From: Acidimicrobiales bacterium
GTDB taxonomy: Bacteria > Actinomycetota > Acidimicrobiia > Acidimicrobiales > Palsa-688
DNA length: 64,000 nucleotides
Reading direction: 5' to 3'
NCBI GenBank assembly: GCA_036378675.1
Contig: DASUWA010000045.1
Coordinates: forward strand, 1 to 64,000
A model generated the notes under the pieces. That model searched no databases. It saw nothing but the letters and a program-made list of their open reading frames with translations, and was not told the DNA's origin. This document shows positions 26,072-33,945 of the stretch, piece by piece (positions within the stretch are counted from its first letter, which is position 1; each line of letters starts with the position of its first letter). The translations under genes and the position numbers were made by a program.

Positions 26072-27100
26072 ATGGAAGCGCCCGAGCCCCAAGAGGTCCT
26101 CGCACCCATCACCGAGGCTGCGATTTTCCTCGTACTGACCATGGAACCCGGTTCGCAGACCGAAGTCCGGAATGTCCTCGCAGATGTCGGCGGTTTGACC
26201 CGGGCGGTGGGGTTTCGCTCTCCGGAGAACGGCCTGGTGTGCATAGTCGGCATCGGAGCGAGGGTCTGGGACGAACTCTACGGCCCGGCGCGCCCTGCGG
26301 GTCTCCACCCGTTCATCCCTCTCGTCGGCGCCAAGCACACCGCGGTGTCGACCCCCGGCGATTTGCTCTTCCACATCAGGGCGCGCCGTTTCGACCTGTG
26401 CTTTGAGTTGGCGCAGCGGATCGCACAACGACTGTCCGGACTCGCACGGGTGATAGATGAGGTGCATGGGTTCCGGTCCTTTGACCTTCGGGACATCCTG
26501 GGATTTGTCGACGGCACCGAGAACCCATCCGGCGGCCCGGCTGTCGAGGCGGTCCGAATCGGCGACGAGGAACCTGACTTTCGAGGCGGCAGTTACGTAA
26601 TCGTGCAGAAGTATCTCCACGACCTGAAGTCATGGGATGCGCTCCCTGTCGAGGAGCAAGAACGGGTATTCGGAAGGACAAAGCTCTCGGACATCGAGAT
26701 GTCCGACGACGTCAAGCCTTCGAACTCGCACGTTGCGCTCAACACGATCGTGGATGAAGACGGCACCGAGCACCAGATCGTTCGTTTCAACATGCCATTC
26801 GGCCGAGTCGGCGCCGAAGAATTCGGCACCTACTTCATCGGGTACGCCCGCACACCTCGTGTGATCGAGCAGATGCTGGAGAACATGTTCATCGGGCGCC
26901 CCGAAGGCAACTACGACCGTGTCCTGGATTTCTCGACTGCTGTTACCGGCAACCTCTTCTTCGTACCCACAGCCGACCTGCTCGAGAATCCCCCTGACTC
27001 GTCGGGCTCCGTCGTAGAAGTCACCGTTCCCGTGTCCGACGCGACCGGCTACACGGAAGGCTCTCTGAGAATCGGCGGTCTTAAAGGAGCAAGATCTTGA
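26072..27100 (+). CDS. DyP-type peroxidase, encapsulin cargo
   Basis: 342 residues. The DyP signature GFVDGTENP (D147 catalytic) and the proximal heme-ligand region PSNSHVALN (H220) are present, with a conserved Arg in VRFNMPFG near 238. The last residues, after a flexible Pro/Gly-rich linker, are GSLRIGGLKG (330-339), an almost exact encapsulin cargo-loading peptide. DyP enzymes oxidise phenolics and dyes with peroxide. The stop overlaps the start of the encapsulin gene by four bases, ensuring coupled synthesis of cargo and shell. Confidence 0.93.
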   Translation: MEAPEPQEVLAPITEAAIFLVLTMEPGSQTEVRNVLADVGGLTRAVGFRSPENGLVCIVGIGARVWDELYGPARPAGLHPFIPLVGAKHTAVSTPGDLLFHIRARRFDLCFELAQRIAQRLSGLARVIDEVHGFRSFDLRDILGFVDGTENPSGGPAVEAVRIGDEEPDFRGGSYVIVQKYLHDLKSWDALPVEEQERVFGRTKLSDIEMSDDVKPSNSHVALNTIVDEDGTEHQIVRFNMPFGRVGAEEFGTYFIGYARTPRVIEQMLENMFIGRPEGNYDRVLDFSTAVTGNLFFVPTADLLENPPDSSGSVVEVTVPVSDATGYTEGSLRIGGLKGARS

Positions 27101-27897
27101 ACCACTTACTACGTTCCCTGGCGCCCATAAGCGACGAGGGCTGGGGCCTCCTCGACGACGAAGCCAAACAACGCTCAATGGTCGGACTAGCCGCACGTAA
27201 GTTGGTCGACTTCTCAGGGCCACTCGGTTGGGAGCACTCGGCAGTCAACCTGGGGCGGGCTACTCCTTTGACCTCCTCACCTGCCGACGGCGTCGCTGCA
27301 AAGCAACGAAGGGTCCTTCCCCTAGTCGAGCTCAGAGCCGACTTCGACGTCGCTTTTTCCGAGATCCAGGACATTGACCGCGGGGCTCGAGACGTCGACC
27401 TCGCCGCTCTGGATCGTGCAGCGCGACAGATCGCAGTTGCAGAAAACAAGGCGGTCTTCCACGGATGGCAAGACGTCATGAAGGGCATCGCCGACTCTTC
27501 ACCCCACCAGGCCAGCCCGTTGGGAAAGAGCGGAGAGGCCTATCCCGCACGCGTCGCGGGTGCGGTGCAGCTGTTGCTCCAAAGTGGCGTCGGCGGACCC
27601 TATGGTCTCGCGCTTGGCCCCGACCAGTACCGCTTGGTAGCCGAAACAGCCGAGCATGGCGGGTACCCGTTGTTCGAGCATCTCGCCAAGATCCTCGACG
27701 GCCCGATCGTCTGGTCCCCCGGCGTCAACGGGGCAGTCGTAGTAAGCCTTCGTGGCGGCGACTTCAGACTCGAATCAGGCCAGGATCTCTCTCTTGGCTA
27801 CGACTCGCACGATGGCACACGCGTGAATCTCTACCTGGAGGAGAGTTTCACCTTTTACGTCGTGACGCCGGAGGCAGCGGTTCTCCTGCCGGCGTAG
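27097..27897 (+). CDS. Encapsulin shell protein (family 1)
   Basis: 266 residues with the HK97-fold encapsulin/linocin-M18 pattern: MNHLLRSLAPISDEGWGLLDDEA at the N-terminus, which forms the cargo-binding surface, ARKLVDFSGPLGWEHSAVN, LDRAARQIAVAENKAVFHG, GPYGLALGPDQYR and GGYPLFEHL near the middle, and ESFTFYVVTPEAAVLL at the end. Length is normal for shells that assemble as 60-subunit compartments of about 24 nm. The adjacent DyP carries the targeting peptide, so the compartment probably protects against peroxide or contains a peroxidative reaction. Confidence 0.95.
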   Translation: MNHLLRSLAPISDEGWGLLDDEAKQRSMVGLAARKLVDFSGPLGWEHSAVNLGRATPLTSSPADGVAAKQRRVLPLVELRADFDVAFSEIQDIDRGARDVDLAALDRAARQIAVAENKAVFHGWQDVMKGIADSSPHQASPLGKSGEAYPARVAGAVQLLLQSGVGGPYGLALGPDQYRLVAETAEHGGYPLFEHLAKILDGPIVWSPGVNGAVVVSLRGGDFRLESGQDLSLGYDSHDGTRVNLYLEESFTFYVVTPEAAVLLPA

Positions 27898-27909
27898 AGT
27901 TGGTACGCG

Positions 27910-28512
27910 CTAGTCCAGCGCAACGAGCAGGACGTCGGCGATGCGGTCCTGACCGAACGTCACTCCCCGCTCTGCAGCGCGCGACCTGCGCTGCTCGGTT
28001 TGCGCAAGCTGGGCGTCCAGGCACGCCTGATCTTTCCAGATCGTGCCCACCCGACCCTCACCGGTGCTGCGGTTCATCAGGTTGCGCATGGACAGGAAGC
28101 CCTCGCTGCTCTTCAACTCCGGAACGATCACCTGCTTGAAGAACTCCAGGTTCTCGTCGATCTTCGCCGGATCCATCTTGATCTCACGAATGTGAAGCTT
28201 CGACCCCACAGTCGGCCCAGGCGCCTTCACGTCCGCTGCCAACTGCTCGTAACGCTCGACGGTGTACGTGCCTCCGAAGACGTTGGCGGCCTGCTGGCGG
28301 ATCTTGTCGATCGCGCTCTCGCTCGCATCCATGTCCGCCTCGGTTTCCCATTGACTCAGGATATTGACGACACCCTTCGCCCGGTCGCCGCTGACGCTGA
28401 GCCCGCGGAATCCCTTCTGCTGCCGCACTCCAGGGATGACCTCGTTCTTCATATGTTTGATGCCGCCGTCGATGTCGGTGGCTCCGGTGACGATCGTTAC
28501 GCGAACGTGCAT
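27910..28512 (-). CDS. Tandem dimeric alpha/beta-barrel (ABM-like) protein
   Basis: 200 residues with two copies of an antibiotic-biosynthesis-monooxygenase-like ferredoxin fold. The first half carries VRVTIVTGATDIDGG, IPGVRQQKGFRGLSV and QWETEADMDAS; the second LHIREIKMD, VIVPELKSSEGFLSMRNL and IWKDQACLDAQ. Such folds occur in heme oxygenases, monooxygenases and stress proteins; function here is not determined. It is convergent with the encapsulin operon, 12 bases away, and its promoter region faces the LexA box at 28621. Confidence 0.65.
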   Translation of the reverse strand: MHVRVTIVTGATDIDGGIKHMKNEVIPGVRQQKGFRGLSVSGDRAKGVVNILSQWETEADMDASESAIDKIRQQAANVFGGTYTVERYEQLAADVKAPGPTVGSKLHIREIKMDPAKIDENLEFFKQVIVPELKSSEGFLSMRNLMNRSTGEGRVGTIWKDQACLDAQLAQTEQRRSRAAERGVTFGQDRIADVLLVALD

Positions 28513-28611
28513 GCAGTCTCCTCCTTCGGTTTGTTGCGAAGAGAGTTAGCACCACGGCGTCCGCCCAGCGCGGGACCTTGAACCTTCGGACAAAATTCCC
28601 GCGGTCGGCGC

Positions 28612-28641
28612 TTGACACGCCGAACATCTGTTCGCTAGTGC
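28612..28641 (+). promoter_or_regulatory. Promoter with actinobacterial LexA/SOS box
   Basis: TTGACA at 28612-28617 is a perfect -35, with TAGTGC at 28636-28641 as a weak -10 after 18 bases. Between them CGAACATCTGTTCG (28621-28634) is the exact CGAAC-N4-GTTCG palindrome bound by LexA in mycobacteria and relatives. It lies about 90 bases before the DUF222-like remnant. Confidence 0.7.
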
Positions 28642-28725
28642 TATGGTGACGCCTCGAGGCCGGGCGTTGATGGCCTCCCCCTCTGAAAACGAGTTCTCTC
28701 GTTGCGCGCCCTGTGGGGAGGTGGA

Positions 28726-28974
28726 ATGTCGGCACGGATTATCGATGCAGTCGATCGTCTGCTCGAGGCCACCTCGGGTTTCGACGCCGGCATCTACTCC
28801 GGTGCTGACTGTGCGCTGATCGCCGAGAAGGTTTCTTTGGCGGAGAAGGCCTGTGCGGGTGTCCGGGCACATCGTCGTTGCTCACGGCCAGCTCGACCAC
28901 GCCGTCTCAGCCGCCCGCGTACCACGCCCTCCCGAGCAGCGACACCGCTAGCGCCGTCGGGTCGAGCAGCGTGA
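28726..28974 (+). pseudogene. Truncated DUF222/13E12-repeat (HNH) gene remnant
   Basis: The first 47 residues (MSARIIDAVDRLLEATSGFD, YSGADCALIAEKVSLAEKACAGVRA) look like the N-terminus of DUF222-HNH proteins, which usually run 400-500 residues. After ACAGVRAH the frame turns into Arg/Pro-rich noise, and the following 230 bases (to 29206) contain frame breaks and no HNH motif. DUF222/13E12 genes in actinobacteria are often under LexA control, which agrees with the box upstream. Probably a dead copy. Confidence 0.5.
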
Positions 28975-29206
28975 CGTTCTCATCTGGCGGTGGGTGACGC
29001 GGTGACGTTCAGTACTGACCCGTCGGCATCGACTCCCACGATCGAGAAGCTGCACGCGAGCAACTAGTCTCTCGAGCGGCCCACCGGCCCACCCCCTGGC
29101 GGAGCCCCCGGTCCCGCTGGAAGCCGATCCACCGGCAGTACCGGTTCGACGAGCTCGATCGGCTAGCGCCAGTTGCCACCTCGCTCCCGTTGCGCACGGA
29201 TCGGGC

Positions 29207-30208
29207 GTGGCCCAACGGGGCAGCGGGTGCCGCCCATCTCGGCATCGAGTCAATAAGTATGGAAGCGCCCGTCGGCGTGATGACACGCCTGAGCCCCCAC
29301 TCCCTCCTGTGCCCACAGCCGTCAGAACCGCGAGGTCCACCCCTTCCCGCCCGTACGCCCGTCAGCACGTCAAGCCGAGACGAGGCCGGCGCAAGGGTCG
29401 TCGCGGAAGAAGGAGGATGGCGGTCGCCGTGCTGCTGGTTTCCACGTTGGCCGGGTGGATCGCGTGGACGCAGCTTTACTCCGGCAACAAAGCGGTCAGC
29501 TCGGGATGCACGGTTCCGTCTGGCGCCGGCAGACAAGCATTCAGGCTCTCGCCCGAGCAGGCCCAGAACGCGGCGATCATCGCTGCCGTTGCCCTGAAGA
29601 TGGGGCTTCCTGATCACGCGGTCACGGTCGCCCTGGCAACCAGCCTTCAAGAGTCAAAGCTCACCGACTTGACGTATGGCGACCTGGACTCAGTTGGGCT
29701 CTTCCAGCAGCGGCCGTCGCAGGGTTGGGGTACCCGTGCGCAACTCCTCGATTCGGTGTACGCGACGACGGCGTTCTACCGCCGGCTGGTGCAGGTCGCC
29801 GGGTGGTCAACGATCCCCGTCACCGAGGCCGCGCAGACCGTGCAGCTGAGCGCGGCGCCCACGGCGTACGAAAGGTGGGAGGCGGAGGCTCGCGCGCTTG
29901 CAATCGCGCTGACCGGAGAGCAACCGGCGACTTTCTCCTGCGAGCTGTCGACATTCACCGGAGGTGTGCCTAACCCGGCAGCGCTCGACGCAGCCGCAAC
30001 CCACGAGCTCGGATCTCCGATGTTGGGCGTACCGCTGAGTCTCAAGACCGGATGGCAGGTCGCTTCTTGGGCGGTGGCGCACGCCTGGGAGTACCACATC
30101 GCAGCGGTGACTTTCGGCAACTGGACCTGGACGGCGTTGACCGGAAGTTGGCAGCCTGGTCCGGCAGGCAACTCCGCAAGCACTGTTCAAGTGACGTATG
30201 GCAAGTAG
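29207..30208 (+). CDS. Membrane-anchored protein with lysozyme-like domain
   Basis: 333 residues as opened from GTG 29207; the first 65 are Arg/Pro-rich and the true start is uncertain (an ATG at 29417 sits directly on AAGGAGG). A single membrane segment (MAVAVLLVSTLAGWIAW) is followed by an outside domain with LATSLQESKLTDL and DLDSVGLFQQRPSQGWG. In many actinobacterial secreted proteins these surround a transglycosylase-like active-site Glu (here in LQESK). A role in cell-wall turnover is inferred. The gene stands alone, after the DUF222 remnant. Confidence 0.62.
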   Translation: MAQRGSGCRPSRHRVNKYGSARRRDDTPEPPLPPVPTAVRTARSTPSRPYARQHVKPRRGRRKGRRGRRRMAVAVLLVSTLAGWIAWTQLYSGNKAVSSGCTVPSGAGRQAFRLSPEQAQNAAIIAAVALKMGLPDHAVTVALATSLQESKLTDLTYGDLDSVGLFQQRPSQGWGTRAQLLDSVYATTAFYRRLVQVAGWSTIPVTEAAQTVQLSAAPTAYERWEAEARALAIALTGEQPATFSCELSTFTGGVPNPAALDAAATHELGSPMLGVPLSLKTGWQVASWAVAHAWEYHIAAVTFGNWTWTALTGSWQPGPAGNSASTVQVTYGK

Positions 30209-30336
30209 CCAGACGTTGAGTTGTGGTACTGCGTTGTCGTTATTTCGAACTCAGAGGACTTGCTTCACTGGCTGCAGGGAGTCGTCGAGTTATCGCCAGG
30301 TGCAAATGAATTAGCCCCGACCGCCTGGCACTTGGT

Positions 30337-30675
30337 TCACGGCATGCCGAGTACTTCTCTGAGCGCTTGGTCAACGGCGGCAAGGTCAGCAGCAGCAAGC
30401 GCCCCGCGTCTGCTCGAAAGGAGGCGCTGTTCGATCACTTGAAGACGACCGACCCGGACGACTGAGGGCCTTAGGAGGCCCGCTCCTTGCCAATCCCGTA
30501 CGACCACATCGCCAAGCCGCGGCGATGTCAACCGTGCTCCGCTGGTGATCATGCACACGACGACGTCTGGCCCCGCGTTGTAGGCCGGTGCTGACACCAC
30601 GCACACTGGCCGTCGTTTCGAGCCCGCCAGATCGGAATAGAGGAAGGGACCGAGGTAGATCTCGCCGCGATCCAA
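30337..30675 (-). CDS. MazF/PemK-like endoribonuclease toxin
   Basis: 112 residues beginning MDRGEIYLGPFLYSD, with SKRRPVCVVSAPAYN and VVVCMITSG, the beta-barrel core of PemK/MazF toxins. These cut mRNA at short sequences. The C-terminal half (GAGLLRPSVVRVGRLQVIEQRLL) also fits the family. It follows the upstream small gene by nine bases, the usual antitoxin-toxin order. The 130 bases beyond its end hold nothing recognisable. Confidence 0.78.
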   Translation of the reverse strand: MDRGEIYLGPFLYSDLAGSKRRPVCVVSAPAYNAGPDVVVCMITSGARLTSPRLGDVVVRDWQGAGLLRPSVVRVGRLQVIEQRLLSSRRGALAAADLAAVDQALREVLGMP

Positions 30676-30684
30676 GTTTATTGG

Positions 30685-31023
30685 TTACTGGTCGAGTTCG
30701 GCCTGATCGTCGTAACCGGGATCGTCTTCGAGGATCCAGTCGCTAACCAGCGTGGCCGGAGGTGCCCACGGAGGGCGCGCCCACCCGAGAAGGCGCTCCC
30801 GGAGATCCCACAGCCGTCGCTCAGCGCTCTCGATCCGCTCTTGAGCACTCTGAATCTCCTCCGCCCTGACGACGGTCACGGGTATCCCAGGCTGCAGTTC
30901 CCTTCCAAGGAACGCCTCGTACGCGTTAACCGCTGCGCGGAGCTCGCGATGAGCTGCTTCAAGTGCATCGCGCTCTGCCACACTCAAATCAGCTTCCGAG
31001 CGGGCAGGAACCGAAGAACTCAC
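30685..31023 (-). CDS. Putative antitoxin partner of the MazF-like toxin
   Basis: 112 residues starting at GTG with no ribosome-binding site, possibly leaderless. The frame is open upstream but would run through the tRNA-Val gene. The protein is a long charged helix (LSVAERDALEAAHRELRAAV, EIQSAQERIESAERRLWDLRERLL) ending in an acidic tail (DWILEDDPGYDD), the sort of tail that blocks the RNA groove of MazF. It has no MazE, ribbon-helix-helix or Phd N-terminus that I can recognise, so if it is the antitoxin it is an unusual type. Confidence 0.5.
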   Translation of the reverse strand: MSSSVPARSEADLSVAERDALEAAHRELRAAVNAYEAFLGRELQPGIPVTVVRAEEIQSAQERIESAERRLWDLRERLLGWARPPWAPPATLVSDWILEDDPGYDDQAELDQ

Positions 31024-31088
31024 GCTATCCAGGGTAGTGGCTGCTGTTGGGCAGCCGGTTCGAATGGAGTTTCCAACTTCGGTGTCGG

Positions 31089-31162
31089 TGGGCGCTGAGG
31101 GACTCGAACCCCCGACCACTGCGTTGTAAGCGCAGTGCTCTAACCATCTGAGCTAAGCGCCC
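31089..31162 (-). tRNA. tRNA-Val (anticodon TAC)
   Basis: A 74-base cloverleaf read on the minus strand: acceptor GGGCGCT/AGCGCCC, D arm GCTC-AGATGGTTA-GAGC, anticodon arm CTGCG-CTTACAA-CGCAG (TAC), T arm GGGGG-TTCGAGT-CCCTC, discriminator A. CCA is not encoded. Confidence 0.93.
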
Positions 31163-31182
31163 GATGTATCGGGGCTCCCATG

Positions 31183-31617
31183 CTAGAGGTCTTCTTCGGA
31201 CACCACCTGAACGCCGGCCTCGCGCAGCGCCGCTGCGGTCAGGCCCTCGCCGTCGACAAGAACATGGCGATGGGTGCCGTCGTAGATCTGATGGCAACCA
31301 CAGGACGGCGATCGCGCCTTCAGGACCGCTCGCTTCACGCCGGCGGCGATCGCGACTTGGACCGCGTGGCGGGCTCCTCGCTCGTAGAACTCGGTCACGT
31401 CCTCGCCGGCTGCGGTTCGGACGCGGCGATCGGCGCCTACTTCCGCGGCAGGCCGCGGCGTCGGAAGCCCCCCAACGACCTCCGGGCAGATCGGGATGAG
31501 GCGGGCGCCGGCGGCAAGCGCTTCTACCGCCGGCGCCGAACGCCCTTCTCCTCGGTGGTTGCATTCCACGCCGAGGAGGCAGGCCGAAACCAGGATGGTC
31601 TCCCCTCCCGAACTCAC
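31183..31617 (-). CDS. DUF523 family protein
   Basis: About 144 residues: ILVSACLLGVECNHRGEGR at the start, IPICPEVVGGLPTPRPAAEV, and KARSPSCGCHQIYDG. The cysteines of these three motifs are the conserved set of DUF523, a family of unknown function thought to bind metal or sulfur compounds. I prefer the GTG with GGCGGGGAA upstream; a GTG 21 bases earlier is possible. It lies just before the tRNA-Val gene on the same strand and downstream of WhiB by 31 bases, so it may be read from the whiB promoter. Confidence 0.82.
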   Translation of the reverse strand: MSSGGETILVSACLLGVECNHRGEGRSAPAVEALAAGARLIPICPEVVGGLPTPRPAAEVGADRRVRTAAGEDVTEFYERGARHAVQVAIAAGVKRAVLKARSPSCGCHQIYDGTHRHVLVDGEGLTAAALREAGVQVVSEEDL

Positions 31618-31648
31618 CGATTCCCCGCCGGCTCGCACGGGGTTAAAA

Positions 31649-31984
31649 CTACGCGGTGAGCTGAATCCCCGGCGTGGGGTTCTTGGGCGGCCGGCCTCGC
31701 CGGCGCTTCTGGGCGAGGATCTTGCCGTTCAGGAACAGCTGGCCTCCCCACACTCCCCAAGGCTCCCGACGATCGAGGGCACCACTGAGGCAGGGGTCCA
31801 CCAGCGGGCAAGTAGCGCAAAGTCCCTTCGCCCGGATGATGTCAGGGATCTGATCGGAGAAGAACAGCTCGGTCAGGCTTCCCGTCTCGTCACGGCAGCT
31901 CGCGTCGGCCCATTCGTCGGCCCACCCGTCGGTCCGATCCTCTGTCTCTTCGTTGAGACTATGGATTGTGTCGATGGCGAACAT
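31649..31984 (-). CDS. WhiB-family iron-sulfur transcription factor
   Basis: 111 residues with the four cluster cysteines C30, C56, C59 and C65 (CATCPLVDPC), the GVWGG turn at 77-81 and a basic C-terminus RRRGRPPKN that is AT-hook-like. Wbl proteins bind a 4Fe-4S cluster and work with the main sigma factor. They are restricted to actinobacteria and their phages. AAAGGA stands seven bases before the ATG. The target genes are not evident. Confidence 0.92.
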   Translation of the reverse strand: MFAIDTIHSLNEETEDRTDGWADEWADASCRDETGSLTELFFSDQIPDIIRAKGLCATCPLVDPCLSGALDRREPWGVWGGQLFLNGKILAQKRRRGRPPKNPTPGIQLTA

Positions 31985-32072
31985 TTCGCCCGTTCCTTTC
32001 TGGGTTCTGCGAATCGCTATTCGAAGTACTGCTCTGCTCGAACTTCTTTCTTGGCCTTGGCCCGGAAAAGAC

Positions 32073-32101
32073 AGAGGCCGCCGGGTTTCCCGGCGGCCTC
32101 T
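32073..32101 (-). terminator. Strong stem-loop terminator
   Basis: A perfect 13-bp stem (AGAGGCCGCCGGG / CCCGGCGGCCTCT) with a 3-base loop. On the minus strand it is followed by TCTTTTCC, so it most likely ends the small gene at 32132-32326 and shields whiB. Confidence 0.75.
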
Positions 32102-32131
32102 GAGCCCTTCTGCGGAACTTTGTTCAACTGT

Positions 32132-32326
32132 CTATCCAGTTGACCAGTCCTTAGGGCTCAGGGGCCACACCTTCGTGCCGTTGTGGTCAATGACGGTCAT
32201 GGCGAGCTGCTCGGAGGTCCCCTTAGCTGCGTAGAAAGCAGCAAAAGCAGCGGCCGGTCGCGCCGAGGCCGCGGGCGCGCCAGAGCGCACGCGGAGGGAC
32301 GGCTTCGATGCGAGGCAACTCAACAC
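32132..32326 (-). CDS. Small protein of unknown function
   Basis: 64 residues starting GTG (MLSCLASKPSLRV) with AAGGA eight bases upstream, and ending just before a strong terminator, which together support a real short gene. The C-terminal half (FYAAKGTSEQLAMTVIDHNG, TKVWPLSPKDWSTG) looks structured; the middle is Ala/Arg/Pro-rich. I do not recognise it. It lies between whiB and the phosphatase gene. Confidence 0.5.
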   Translation of the reverse strand: MLSCLASKPSLRVRSGAPAASARPAAAFAAFYAAKGTSEQLAMTVIDHNGTKVWPLSPKDWSTG

Positions 32327-32464
32327 CAAGTCATTCCTTTCATGTACGCCTCCGGCAGAACGCCGACGAACAGGGTCCTTCCCTGCCGCCCTTAATCCCA
32401 CCACGGGACGCCGGGCAACGCAAACTATTTATTTTTCCGGGCTCAGTTATTGGTCAGGGCTCGG

Positions 32465-33247
32465 TTATTTGTCAGGGCTCAGGTTCGGTGCAAGATGCTC
32501 GAGTCCGAGCCGGGCGGCGACCGCCTCTTCCAGCAACCCCGGGGTTGCCGCGGCCACGGGTGTCCGCCGAGGTCCGTACTCGAGGAGCAGTAGATCCTCG
32601 CCGAAGGCGTCGACGACCTGCGCGCCCGACTCGCGGCAGACCAGCACGCCCCCGAGGTAGTCCCAGGGAGCCAGCGCGTGGAAGGCGCAATCGATGAACG
32701 CGTCGATCTGCCCGCACGCCACCGCGCACAGATCCAGCGCCGCCGCCCCCAGCACCCGGTACTGCGACCAGCCGAGCCAGCGGTGGGAGTAACCGGAGAG
32801 GGCGACGATCGCCTCGCCCATCGTCTCGCAATTAGTGGGAGTAATCGTTTGGCCGTCGAGCCGGGCGCCGCCGCCCCGGATCGCCTCGAAGCGCCGGCCG
32901 ATCGCCTGATTGGCGACCACCGCTGCGACAGGACCCTCGGAATCGACCGCACATGCGCTGGTCGCCCACCAGGGCACGTCCCGGGAAGCGTTGGTGGAGC
33001 CGTCGACCGGGTCGAGCACCACAAGGATCTCCCGGTCCCGGTCGTGAAAACCTGACTCCTCCGACAGCGCGCCGAACCCCGCGGCGCCTATGACCTCGAG
33101 GGCCGCCCGGTCGGCGACCAGGTCGCTGCGGTACTGACCGTCCCGGGTGCCGGCGAGGCCCCAATCGTCGAGTCCCTTGAGGCTCGCCGCAACCGCGGTG
33201 ACTACATCATGGAGAACATCCAGCACCTGTTCGGGACGGCGGGGCAC
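32465..33247 (-). CDS. Inositol-monophosphatase-family phosphatase
   Basis: 260 residues with the metal-binding motifs of the IMPase family: ALSEESG (Glu), VVLDPVDGSTNASR (the DPxDGT/S loop) and APWDYLGGVLV (WD motif). Family members dephosphorylate inositol phosphates, histidinol phosphate or PAP; which one is not clear. The gene is monocistronic and its 5' end faces a GC-rich repeat and a divergent gene. Confidence 0.85.
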   Translation of the reverse strand: MPRRPEQVLDVLHDVVTAVAASLKGLDDWGLAGTRDGQYRSDLVADRAALEVIGAAGFGALSEESGFHDRDREILVVLDPVDGSTNASRDVPWWATSACAVDSEGPVAAVVANQAIGRRFEAIRGGGARLDGQTITPTNCETMGEAIVALSGYSHRWLGWSQYRVLGAAALDLCAVACGQIDAFIDCAFHALAPWDYLGGVLVCRESGAQVVDAFGEDLLLLEYGPRRTPVAAATPGLLEEAVAARLGLEHLAPNLSPDK

Positions 33248-33279
33248 GAAGGCGAAGCTATCTCAGCCCGCGCCCAACC

Positions 33280-33341
33280 CAGGCCGGGCTCAAGCCCAGG
33301 CCGGGGCCGAGCTCAAGCCCGGGCCGAGGCCCAAGCCGGGA
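33280..33341. repeat. GC-rich degenerate tandem repeat
   Basis: About three imperfect copies of a roughly 20-base unit of the form CCGGGxxxAAGCCCxGG lie between the divergent IMPase and the following gene. It is self-complementary in places (GGGCTCAAGCCC), so it can fold. If translated it would give a Pro/Gly/Ala repeat, which I regard as non-coding. Confidence 0.5.
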
Positions 33342-33370
33342 CCTGCGTGGGGCCAGGTAGGGTTGACCAA

Positions 33371-33934
33371 ATGGCGGTCATCGACGTCGCCGGGTACGTA
33401 GCCGAGCTGAAAGACCACGCCGTGGACCACGGTTTTCATGTCCACGACGAGAGGCACTTCGTCGAGACCTACTCGTTGCGCCAGGCGTGGGAGGTCGACC
33501 TGCATCCCGAGGAGGGTTGCAACGGCCCGCTCGACCTGCACCTCGCGCTCGAGGTCGACCCTCGGGTTCTCCTGGCGTTCGAGGACGTGGTCGTGGAGTT
33601 GGAGGAGGGCGAGGAGCCGCCGGACGAGTTCCGTTTTCCGTTGACCTTCACGTGGGCGTTGCCTCCGCTGCCCAACGGTCCTGACCTGCTTCGCCTTGCC
33701 ATCGACCTCGCCGGAGTCGGCGGGATCGAGCTTCCGCTCGAGTCGTCCGCGATCGACAGCTACGCGACTGCGACCGATCCGGCCGAACGGCGCATCACCA
33801 TCGTCGCCCGCCAGCAGGTTTCGCTGGCGAGGGTGCTCGCCGGCGAGGAGCTGCTCTGCGAGACGTTCGACAAGGCTCTCGCAGTGAGCCAGTACCTCCT
33901 CGAGCGCGCCCCCGCCTGGCTCGCCCAGGAGTAG
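33371..33934 (+). CDS. Conserved-looking protein of unknown function
   Basis: 187 residues, acidic, with an even mix of helix and strand: VAGYVAELKDHAVDHGFHVH, AWEVDLHPEEGCNGPLDLHL, WALPPLPNGPDLLRL and ARQQVSLARVLAGEELLC. No family recognised. The start is the ATG after the GC-rich repeat, because the upstream extension is repeat-derived. There is no clear ribosome-binding site. It is followed 11 bases later by a membrane protein on the same strand, probably an operon. Confidence 0.6.
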   Translation: MAVIDVAGYVAELKDHAVDHGFHVHDERHFVETYSLRQAWEVDLHPEEGCNGPLDLHLALEVDPRVLLAFEDVVVELEEGEEPPDEFRFPLTFTWALPPLPNGPDLLRLAIDLAGVGGIELPLESSAIDSYATATDPAERRITIVARQQVSLARVLAGEELLCETFDKALAVSQYLLERAPAWLAQE

Positions 33935-33945
33935 TCTCGGCCCTC

